Virus record (IMG/VR): IMGVR_UViG_3300023180_000129
Coordinates: 1 to 41,762 of that record
Reading direction: 5' to 3' (one strand)
DNA from: a virus
DNA: 41,762 nucleotides
Part shown: positions 12,684 to 18,845 of the stretch, piece after piece
How positions within the stretch are numbered: the stretch's first letter is position 1
Layout of the letters: every line of letters begins with the position of its first letter
Translations under genes and position numbers: made by a program
Notes under the pieces: generated by a model
The model's input: only the letters and a program-made list of their open reading frames with translations
Told to the model about the DNA's origin: nothing
The model's database searches: none

Positions 12684-13108
12684 GACGTTGGCCATTGCTG
12701 TTGCTGCTGCTGGCTAATCCGGTGGCAGCTGTGCCGGTGGTTCCTAACTTCCGGTCAGGCACAACCTCTAGTCACACAGAATCAACCACTCAGGTCACTG
12801 AGGTTATCCGCAGCGTTGATTTCGCTACGGGCTACACCTACAGCGCGTCGGGTTCTGGTATAAAGCACAGTGGCACAAGTATTGCCCCAGGTGCAGAGGC
12901 CACACAGTCGCAAACTGTCAGCGGTGTTAATAGCACTTGGACTGGCCTGCAATTAGAAGACAAACCCGAATGGTCACTAATCACCCCCGGCGCCAGTTTT
13001 CAATTCGTGGAAAGTTATTCCGGCCCAGGCATTCAGACGGTCACGGACATAACCCGAACCACCGTCGTAGAAAGCACCACCGACACTACCTCTATCTTTG
13101 CGCAATAG
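12680..13108 (+). CDS. Exported protein, 142 aa
   Basis: Residues 1-17 (MRRWPLLLLLLANPVAA) are a signal peptide. The mature chain carries VPNFRSGTTSSHTESTTQVT, then GYTYSASGSG and ASFQFVESYSGPGIQTVTDI, a beta-rich pattern that I associate with the second member of an exported trio in cyanomyoviruses. It starts 4 nt before the upstream stop. Its last 139 nt are overlapped in the -1 frame by the following gene. Confidence 0.7.
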   Translation: MRRWPLLLLLLANPVAAVPVVPNFRSGTTSSHTESTTQVTEVIRSVDFATGYTYSASGSGIKHSGTSIAPGAEATQSQTVSGVNSTWTGLQLEDKPEWSLITPGASFQFVESYSGPGIQTVTDITRTTVVESTTDTTSIFAQ

Positions 13109-13809
13109 CCCTGTGGCCTAATCAGGCATTAGCGCAGGCCAATGCAACAGCAGCGCCAGTGGCCTCTAGTTCTGGCTCGGTGTCTAACCTCGCCGTGCAA
13201 CAGCTGACAGGTGCCTGGCCTACAGCACGTTTTAGCCAAGGCATTCAATGCCAAGGGCCAACACTAAACTTTTCGCCGTTTGTTACTGCCGGCAAGTCTT
13301 ATGCCCTGCCGTTTGAAAGCACGATAAGAACCCCGTATTACGATCCCACCGACGATGACGAAAACGGCGTACCGGACAACCCAGGAAACATCCTCTACAC
13401 ACAAGAGATCCCGAGCCGTCAGAAAAATAACCACAACTGGAATTGGGGCTTTGGCATCACGCTATCAATGCCGTTGGATGGTGGCATTCAAGAACGATGC
13501 AAGGCTGCGGCGGATACTGAAACCGCATTGCAGCGTCAGCTATTGGCTAACAAACGTTTGGACTTTGAGCTAAGCCGGTTGCGCCATTGTGGTGAGTTGG
13601 CACAAAAAGGAATTACGTTTAAGCCATCATCTCAATTTGCAATCATCTGCTCTGATGTGGCTTTAGTGCCGAAGCCTGGCCAGGTATTACCTCACCGGCA
13701 TAGCATCACGGTTTCAAAGCCCGACGCAAAGCAAGTATTGCGCGGTTCCGGTCCCGCTGAACCAGTCGCCGCTCCCATACCGATTCGACAGCAACCGTTT
13801 GCCCCCTAG
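12970..13809 (+). CDS. Exported protein with overlapping start, 279 aa
   Basis: The only in-frame ATG is at 12970, which places about 40 basic residues (RRRKHHRH at the end) before a hydrophobic core YLYLCAIALW and an ALA cleavage site, so it encodes a signal peptide in a second frame over the 3' end of the preceding gene. The mature protein has SQGIQCQGPTLNFSPFVTAG, WNWGFGITLSMPLDGGIQER and KRLDFELSRLRHCGELAQKG with paired Cys residues, as in the third exported cyanomyovirus protein I recall. A non-AUG start nearer the signal peptide, or frameshifting from the upstream gene, is also possible. The 3' end overlaps the converging minus-strand gene by 104 nt. Confidence 0.62.
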   Translation: MVTNHPRRQFSIRGKLFRPRHSDGHGHNPNHRRRKHHRHYLYLCAIALWPNQALAQANATAAPVASSSGSVSNLAVQQLTGAWPTARFSQGIQCQGPTLNFSPFVTAGKSYALPFESTIRTPYYDPTDDDENGVPDNPGNILYTQEIPSRQKNNHNWNWGFGITLSMPLDGGIQERCKAAADTETALQRQLLANKRLDFELSRLRHCGELAQKGITFKPSSQFAIICSDVALVPKPGQVLPHRHSITVSKPDAKQVLRGSGPAEPVAAPIPIRQQPFAP

Positions 13810-14377
13810 CGGTCGCCAGCTTTTTCATCACCTTTTTTACGGTTGGTTTGATCGTTTTCAGGATCAGTTCAGCCAGAGGTTTTGCCACCAGCGCAGAAGT
13901 AGTGGCAACCACTGCAATAGTGGTGGTGGTGACAACGCTTCCCACATCTGGGAGCCCGTCGAGCGCCTGTTTGATAAATGGCGCCTCTGGTTGTGGTGGT
14001 GCTGTTGTCTGAGCTGGCGCCGCATCTGTTCTAGGTAATCTCGGGACTGTCGGTAATTGAGGGGTTGAGGGTTGTGAGTCCTCATCCTCATTTGAATTTG
14101 CCGGCGCCTTTGGTTCTGTAAATCTGAGTTCATTAGCGGTAAAGTCCATCGGCTCAAACGATGGGATCTGGCCCTCTGGGCAGGCGTAGCCAGTACGGGC
14201 AGGATCATCCCGCAGCAGGCTTGGATTCAGCTTTGCATCAGGGTGCACCGCCACACACCCTGGCATGTCAATAATTGGAAAGCCCAGCTCTAGCGTGACG
14301 CTCTGGGCCTGTGGGATGTTGTTGAGCGGCGGTATCTGCCGAACCTGAGGGATCCTGATAGACGGGATCTCAGGCAT
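13706..14377 (-). CDS. Proline-rich membrane protein, 223 aa
   Basis: The N-terminal half is rich in Pro/Ile (MPEIPSIRIPQVRQIPPLNN) and carries two Cys near residues 41 and 69. Residues about 85-135 are a Pro/Thr/Gln linker. One membrane segment follows at about 146-172 (VGSVVTTTTIAVVATTSALV), and the C-terminus is very basic. I recall short MPEIP-starting proteins of this layout in cyanomyoviruses; their function is unknown. It is coupled to the upstream 74-aa membrane protein. Confidence 0.6.
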   Translation of the reverse strand: MPEIPSIRIPQVRQIPPLNNIPQAQSVTLELGFPIIDMPGCVAVHPDAKLNPSLLRDDPARTGYACPEGQIPSFEPMDFTANELRFTEPKAPANSNEDEDSQPSTPQLPTVPRLPRTDAAPAQTTAPPQPEAPFIKQALDGLPDVGSVVTTTTIAVVATTSALVAKPLAELILKTIKPTVKKVMKKLATARGQTVAVESVWERRLVQRDRNRAILALRRALKP

Positions 14378-14601
14378 CAGAACGGCATAGCTGGGCCGGT
14401 AGCTTCAGGCAGCTTGGGCATCACATCTTTGATCTTGCCTTCTAGTTCGGCTTCGATGTGCTCAGTCACCTGGCCGCCGATGCGCTCCATGCTTTCGTCC
14501 ATGAAGTTATCGAACTGCAGATAAGAGATCACCAGCGCTGCGGTCATGGAACCGCTGAGCAGAAAGCCGACAACGGCCATGGTGTCAATGATCTTGCGCA
14601 T
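14377..14601 (-). CDS. Small membrane protein, 74 aa
   Basis: I chose the ATG at 14601 (MRKIIDTMAVVGFLLSGSMT), which gives one N-terminal membrane helix and an acidic amphipathic tail ending in Pro/Ala. A longer frame back to 14805 has no hydrophobic or family pattern upstream. Small proteins beginning MRKII with the same layout are common near fibre genes of cyanomyoviruses. Its stop overlaps the start of the Pro-rich protein. Confidence 0.65.
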   Translation of the reverse strand: MRKIIDTMAVVGFLLSGSMTAALVISYLQFDNFMDESMERIGGQVTEHIEAELEGKIKDVMPKLPEATGPAMPF

Positions 14602-14770
14602 TGAGAATTGCCTTTTCGTTGGCGTATGGCGGGACTGTAAGGAACTCGAAGGCATCCTGCACATAAGGCAGTAACCAATCAGGCGGCCAACAGTATTGCC
14701 AGTTATCAGGGTTGGCAAGGCAGGGCCAGACAACCACCCGCCAGAAGGCTGATAGGTAGTTGCTGGCCAC
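14585..14770 (-). CDS. Small Trp-rich protein, 61 aa
   Basis: This frame encodes MASNYLSAFWRVVVWPCLAN followed by WQYCWPPDWLLPYVQDAFEF, a composition (six Trp, ordered hydrophobics) more protein-like than the competing frame over the same bases. It overlaps the start of the 74-aa membrane protein by 17 nt, a coupling typical of this region. Function is unknown. Confidence 0.45.
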   Translation of the reverse strand: MASNYLSAFWRVVVWPCLANPDNWQYCWPPDWLLPYVQDAFEFLTVPPYANEKAILNAQDH

Positions 14771-14813
14771 AATTGCCTGATCAGAGGCCCGCCGAAGCAG
14801 GCCATGCTGTCGC

Positions 14814-15173
14814 TCAGAACTTGTACTTAGAACCGAGCTTGAGGCCGTAGCTGTTGCTTTTGTCGCCAGTGGCCATGCTCACCTCGGTGTAAAGGTTGAG
14901 TTTGCCGTCTTTGGTGACAGGAGCGCTCAGGCCAGTTTTGGCAGAGAACTGGTAATCAGTTGCTGCGCCTTCAGGGAACACAACCTGGGGACCGCCTTGG
15001 ATGTACCAAGGGCCAGCCTCATAGCCGACGTGAGCGTCAATGACGCCACCGCCAGAGGTTTGATTACCAGCAAAGCCAAGGTTGTATTCAGGGTTCACAT
15101 AGAACCCATCAGCCATAGCGGCAGGTGCAGCAATTGCCATCAGAGCAATAGCAGCAGAAGCAGCCTTAATCAT
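14814..15173 (-). CDS. Outer-membrane-like beta-barrel protein, 119 aa
   Basis: The ATG at 15173 gives a signal peptide (MIKAASAAIALMAIAAPAAMA, cleaved before DGFYV). The mature part alternates strands: FYVNPEYNLGFAGNQ, AHVGYEAGPWYIQGGPQVVF, then LNLYTEVSMATGDKSNSYGLKL and a terminal KYKF, the Phe-ended strand usual for outer membrane proteins. Similar small barrels are widespread in marine cyanophages. It may modify the infected cell's envelope, for example to block superinfection; that is inference. Confidence 0.75.
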   Translation of the reverse strand: MIKAASAAIALMAIAAPAAMADGFYVNPEYNLGFAGNQTSGGGVIDAHVGYEAGPWYIQGGPQVVFPEGAATDYQFSAKTGLSAPVTKDGKLNLYTEVSMATGDKSNSYGLKLGSKYKF

Positions 15174-15206
15174 GAATGTTGGATAACAACAACCAGGCAA
15201 TTTTAC

Positions 15207-15368
15207 CTATGAATTGTCGTTATCCGGTTTAAAAACTGGATGCTCTAATGGATCCTTGCCAGTGCGTTCGATAGCAACAGCGCGGCGGTAATACCAGCAG
15301 TCTGTTTTACCCGCAGCTTCCAGCGCTTGTTTTACCTTGCGCCAGTTGTTGCGGGTGTGTCTATCCAT
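15207..15368 (-). CDS. Small basic protein, 53 aa
   Basis: The frame opens at 15368 with MDRHTRNNWRKVKQALEAAG, continues with KTDCWYYRRAVAI and ends in a polar tail. Its ATG shares a base with the upstream stop (TAATG). I recall near-identical openings (MDRHT..NW.KVK.AL) in cyanomyovirus genomes; the function is unknown. Confidence 0.65.
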   Translation of the reverse strand: MDRHTRNNWRKVKQALEAAGKTDCWYYRRAVAIERTGKDPLEHPVFKPDNDNS

Positions 15369-15505
15369 TAGCCCTTACCTTGCCCCCGGTACTTCTTTTT
15401 ATTCTTACGCGGCAGCGAGTTCTGACCGTTGCCCTGATGGCTTTTCTTCGGTTTTCCGGGCTTATGTTCAATGCGACCTAATGCGGTCTTTGATTTAGCA
15501 GCCAT
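15368..15505 (-). CDS. Tiny highly basic protein, 45 aa
   Basis: The product MAAKSKTALGRIEHKPGKPK continues with KKSHQGNG and ends in KNKKKYRGQGKG. The pI would be very high and the chain is probably disordered, so it could bind nucleic acid or pack with DNA. Very similar short proteins (SKTALGRIE.KPG.PK) occur in cyanomyoviruses. It is joined by TAATG overlaps to the genes on both sides. Confidence 0.7.
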   Translation of the reverse strand: MAAKSKTALGRIEHKPGKPKKSHQGNGQNSLPRKNKKKYRGQGKG

Positions 15506-16536
15506 TAGCCACCCATGTTGAGCAGAAGTTGAGCGCTAATCCTAGTGCTGCTTTCGACGTAGTACACCAGCACGTCAACCTTTCCGCTAGTGCTGGTTGC
15601 GGTCGGTGCAGTGCCGCCAGCGAACTTCCAGTAGGAGCCGAAGGCGACGGTATAACCGCCGTTGTAAGTGATTGCGATAGCACCACTCTGGCCCGCTGTC
15701 AGGTTGGAAGGGTTAGCAATAGTGGTATTGGTTGAAAGGCTGATAGAGAAATTATTTGAGTTGGCAAAGTTTGGCGTGATCGTTGAAGCACTGCTTAAAG
15801 CATCAACCTGACCACGCTGGGCGAGCGTGAAAGTCTGCGCCGAAGTTAGCGAGGCCTTGTCGTTTAAGGTCGTCTGCAGTCCGTCGATATTGCTTACGAC
15901 GTGGTTGTGGCTGTCATCAGCAACAGCCGCAGTAATAGTGATGTTGGCGCTGCCATTGAAAGAAGCAGAACCGCTTAAGTCACCACCAAGCGCAATGGTC
16001 CTAGCCGTCTGCAGCGTCGTTGCAGTAGCCGCATTGCCGGTGCAGCTAGCCGAGCTACCGCTGGTGTTTTGATTGCCGGTGGTATTGACCCCTGGCAGGT
16101 TGATGTTTGCCGAGCCGTTGAACGACACGCCGCCAATAGTGCGAGCCGTCTGCAGCACAGTGGCGCTGGCAGCATTCCCGCTGGTGTTCTGATTACCTGC
16201 AGTGTTGACTCCTGGCAGGTTGATATTGGCAGAGCCATTAAATGACACGCCGCCAATCGTCCTGGCAGTTTGCAGCACGGTGGCGCTGGCCGCGTTACCA
16301 GTGCAGCTAGCAGAACTGCCCGTAACGCTGATGCCATAAGAACCCGACAACCGCCCAGATGGAACGGTGCCGGTGCTCAGATTGCTGGCATTAGAGCCAA
16401 CCTCTACAACGCTGCCACCATCTGTTTTGGTGAACAGGCCACCATCAGAGGTATTAACTAAAAGCTCAGCGGTTTGGCTGAAATCACCTGAAGCGGGGTT
16501 GCTAGTCCCCCGCTTATGCCGAATGACGTTTGCCAT
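15505..16536 (-). CDS. Tail fibre protein with internal repeats, 343 aa
   Basis: The N-terminus (MANVIRHKRGTSNPASGDFS) has the MAN..R.KRG start shared by cyanophage fibre genes. Residues 80-159 are two 40-aa repeats with the core ASATVLQTARTIGGVSFNGS, followed by a degenerate third. The C-terminal 105 residues are homologous to the C-terminus of the fibre at 21291-22067. A GAGGTGA Shine-Dalgarno lies upstream of the ATG. It is probably a trimeric fibre or fibre tip involved in host binding. Confidence 0.75.
   Translation of the reverse strand: MANVIRHKRGTSNPASGDFSQTAELLVNTSDGGLFTKTDGGSVVEVGSNASNLSTGTVPSGRLSGSYGISVTGSSASCTGNAASATVLQTARTIGGVSFNGSANINLPGVNTAGNQNTSGNAASATVLQTARTIGGVSFNGSANINLPGVNTTGNQNTSGSSASCTGNAATATTLQTARTIALGGDLSGSASFNGSANITITAAVADDSHNHVVSNIDGLQTTLNDKASLTSAQTFTLAQRGQVDALSSASTITPNFANSNNFSISLSTNTTIANPSNLTAGQSGAIAITYNGGYTVAFGSYWKFAGGTAPTATSTSGKVDVLVYYVESSTRISAQLLLNMGG
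16060..16299 (-). repeat. Two tandem 120-bp repeats in the fibre gene
   Basis: Repeat 1 (16180-16299) and repeat 2 (16060-16179) encode 40-aa units differing at one residue, yet the DNA differs at many third codon positions. The protein sequence has therefore been kept while synonymous sites drifted, so it is not a recent duplication. Confidence 0.7.
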
Positions 16537-16545
16537 TTAGTCACC

Positions 16546-17646
16546 TCAGAACGTGCCGCCATCGAAGGTGATTCCATCAATGGAACCGCCAGTGATGCTG
16601 ACGCTATTTGAGTTCTGAGTGGCCATTGTGCCAAGGCCAAGGTTGGTGCGTGCACCTGACGAGCTATTAGAGCCGGTGCCGCCGTCTGCGACTGCGAGAA
16701 CACCAGTAATACTGGAAGCGGCAAGGTCAACAGCGATCTCGCCACTTTCAATGACCAAGCCACCATTGGCTTTAAGGTCAACGCTGAAAGTGGTAGAAGT
16801 CAGATCAAGACCATCACCAGCCGTGTAGGTGGTGTCGGTGTCCGTTGCGGCAATTGTGATGCTGCCAGCGCCGTTTGTGATGCTGACGTTTGAGCCAGCA
16901 GTAAGCGTGGCTTTGGCAAGCGTGTTGCCGGTGGTATTACCGATCAGCAGCTGGCCGTTGGTGTAGGTGGTCTGGCCGGTGCCACCTTTGTTGACTGCAA
17001 TGGTGCTGGCGGACCAAGTACCAGAGGTCAGAGTCCCAACGCTGGTCAGGCTTGAACCCGTGACGCCAGAGCCCAAAGTGCTGCCGCTCAATACAGAGGT
17101 GCCGGCGATCTTGAACTCTTTGCCAGAGGCAAGGTCAATGTGCTCGGAGCTAGTCCAAGCATCAGTCGAATTAACCCAATTCCAAGTGTGGTCAGAGTCA
17201 CCCTTAAGGGTCAAGCCGCCGCCGTCGGCTGAGGCATCAGACGGGCTTGCGGTAGAGCCCAGTTCGATATTTTTATCATCCACCGAAACGGTGGTGCTGT
17301 TCACCGTCGTAGTGGTGCCGTTGACGGTCAGGTCACCAGTAACAACCAAGTTGTTGCTAAAGGTGGTGTTGCCGCTCAGGGTTGCGCCGCTGAGGTCAAC
17401 CGTGCCGGTAAACGTCTTATTGCCGCTGATCGTTTGGGTGCCCGTCAGGCTGACGTAAGCACCGTCGCCACCGATAGCAACAACGCTGGTAGCACTACCG
17501 CCAGCACCGCCAGTGCCATAGCCGTAGTACAAAATGCCATTACCGGCATCCGACTCGTTATACGCGAGTTCGGCATTCTCCAGTGAAGTAGGAGCGCCAG
17601 TACTGCCGCCAGACGCCCGGCGTTTGATGCGAAGGGTGTTGGCCAT
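16546..17646 (-). CDS. Tail fibre protein, 366 aa
   Basis: It begins MANTLRIKRRASGG, continues with GTQTISGNKTFTGTVDLSGA and LTVNGTTTTVNSTTVSVDDK, and ends TFDGGTF. These are hallmark motifs of cyanophage fibre/appendage proteins, with beta-rich Thr/Ser/Gly repeats likely to form a trimeric shaft. No catalytic motif is visible. It is next to the 343-aa fibre and shares its MAN..R.KR start, so both may attach to the tail by the same N-terminal peptide. Confidence 0.78.
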   Translation of the reverse strand: MANTLRIKRRASGGSTGAPTSLENAELAYNESDAGNGILYYGYGTGGAGGSATSVVAIGGDGAYVSLTGTQTISGNKTFTGTVDLSGATLSGNTTFSNNLVVTGDLTVNGTTTTVNSTTVSVDDKNIELGSTASPSDASADGGGLTLKGDSDHTWNWVNSTDAWTSSEHIDLASGKEFKIAGTSVLSGSTLGSGVTGSSLTSVGTLTSGTWSASTIAVNKGGTGQTTYTNGQLLIGNTTGNTLAKATLTAGSNVSITNGAGSITIAATDTDTTYTAGDGLDLTSTTFSVDLKANGGLVIESGEIAVDLAASSITGVLAVADGGTGSNSSSGARTNLGLGTMATQNSNSVSITGGSIDGITFDGGTF

Positions 17647-17649
17647 GGC

Positions 17650-17874
17650 TTAGAAATTGCCTCCGTCGGTGAGCGTGTCGGTAGTCCAGGTGTCGTCAGC
17701 AACAAAAGTGCCGGCGCTGGAGTCGTAGTAAATAATGCTCTTGTTCACTTTATCGGTGCTGGTCAGCTGGAAATTGCTTCCTGCTGCGCCTTGCGGACCT
17801 TGCGGACCTTGAGTAGCGATCTCAACCGTGTTGGTTCTGCCGCTGGTTTGAATCGTGACAGTGTTGCGGCTCAT
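17650..17874 (-). CDS. Short fibre-associated protein with collagen-like motif, 74 aa
   Basis: The N-terminus forms a strand (NTVTIQTSGRTNTVEIAT), followed by a short collagen-like GPQGPQGAAG at about residues 23-32 and a C-terminal part ending TLTDGGNF. That ending mirrors the DGGTF at the C-terminus of the neighbouring 366-aa fibre, so they may share a packing element. Its stop overlaps the start of nothing downstream; its own start overlaps the 112-aa gene upstream by 4 nt. Confidence 0.6.
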   Translation of the reverse strand: MSRNTVTIQTSGRTNTVEIATQGPQGPQGAAGSNFQLTSTDKVNKSIIYYDSSAGTFVADDTWTTDTLTDGGNF

Positions 17875-18209
17875 CGCGTGTACCCCTGGCTTACATAGAT
17901 GGTGCCCTCTAGGTAATACTCTTTTAGGCCATCGGAATTGGTTAGCAACACGTCATAGCGCAACTCGGCAGGGAAATCGTCGGTGTCTTCATCAGACAGC
18001 GACAATTTCACCGTGCCGGCTGTGCGGTCGGTGTAGGTCACCGTGAAGTCCGCATATTTTGTGCTGCGGTCTTCATCCCAAGCCTGGGAGGCGACGGTCC
18101 AATCAGTCAGGTCGATGGCATCCCCATTGCTGTCTTTGAAAATCAAGACAAGCTCATGGTCTGCAGCTCTCTGCACTGAAAAGTTATAGATGCCAGGTTC
18201 AACGGCCAT
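17871..18209 (-). CDS. Structural or fibre-attachment protein, 112 aa
   Basis: The protein is acidic and beta-rich: GIYNFSVQRAADHELVLIFK, DAIDLTDWTVASQAW and AELRYDVLLTNSDGLKEYYL. This resembles the Ig-like N-terminal domain of phage baseplate/upper-fibre proteins. GGAGGTGA directly upstream is the best Shine-Dalgarno in the window. The likely role is connecting fibres to the tail tip; this is inference from position and fold pattern. Confidence 0.6.
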   Translation of the reverse strand: MAVEPGIYNFSVQRAADHELVLIFKDSNGDAIDLTDWTVASQAWDEDRSTKYADFTVTYTDRTAGTVKLSLSDEDTDDFPAELRYDVLLTNSDGLKEYYLEGTIYVSQGYTR

Positions 18210-18243
18210 AAGTCACCTCCCAAAACCAGTTTAGGGAGCTGGT

Positions 18244-18807
18244 TTATTGCTCAGGCCAAGGCGTGATGAACGGTTCAGTGTTCGCAACCCTTGAATCAGT
18301 TGCCTCGTCGTACACCTCAGCCAGATTAGTCAGCAACGCTGCCAGCTCTTCGGTGGTGGTGCAGGCGTTGATTTCAGCCTCGCGGGTGCCGCTAGTGGTG
18401 CGGACTGCTTCGCGGTAAGCCAAGACATCAGCCGGAATGGCGGCGCCAGTTTCAGCCTTGCGGGTGACGTACCAGTCAGTAGGTGCCAGCAGGCTGCCAG
18501 CGATTTGCTTTTGCTGGGCAACCCACTCAGTCTTCAGACCTTTGTTGATGATCTGAACGCCATCAGCATCCAGCACTGGGTCGCCGTCTGGATCAACAGC
18601 AGGCTCATCTTCAAGCCGCTTGGGGAGATCGTGGTCCCAGTAGAAGCGGTTATCAACCGGAGCAGGATCTGCTTCCCAGGTAATGCCGATTGCAGCCTTT
18701 TCATCCTCGCTGGCAAGGCGCAGCCAGTTAGACGGGTACTGCGTACCGTCTGCGTCAGTGAAGGGGCGACCAACCGCAAGAGGCTGACCGTTGATTAGAA
18801 ATCCCAT
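18244..18807 (-). CDS. Probable tail fibre assembly protein, 187 aa
   Basis: The C-terminal half has the tail-fibre-assembly pattern WYVTRKAETGAAIPADVLAY followed by REAVR, in which a Trp-Tyr-Arg motif precedes an AIPADVLAYREA helix. The N-terminal half (GQPLAVGRPFTDADGTQYPS) binds or templates the fibre in related proteins. It lies between fibre genes, as expected for a chaperone. The protein could instead be a minor fibre subunit. Confidence 0.6.
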   Translation of the reverse strand: MGFLINGQPLAVGRPFTDADGTQYPSNWLRLASEDEKAAIGITWEADPAPVDNRFYWDHDLPKRLEDEPAVDPDGDPVLDADGVQIINKGLKTEWVAQQKQIAGSLLAPTDWYVTRKAETGAAIPADVLAYREAVRTTSGTREAEINACTTTEELAALLTNLAEVYDEATDSRVANTEPFITPWPEQ

Positions 18808-18845
18808 GGCTAGATAGTAGCGGTGGTGTGTGCCCGTTTCATAGG

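Noticed and set aside
13799-14038. Plus-strand 79-aa frame
   Set aside because: It is a Trp/His-rich shadow of the minus-strand Pro-rich protein.
14602-14805. N-terminal extension of the 74-aa membrane protein to 14805
   Set aside because: The extension lacks a membrane or family pattern, and the ATG at 14601 gives the recognisable MRKII opening; the 61-aa frame at 14585-14770 is more protein-like over the same bases.
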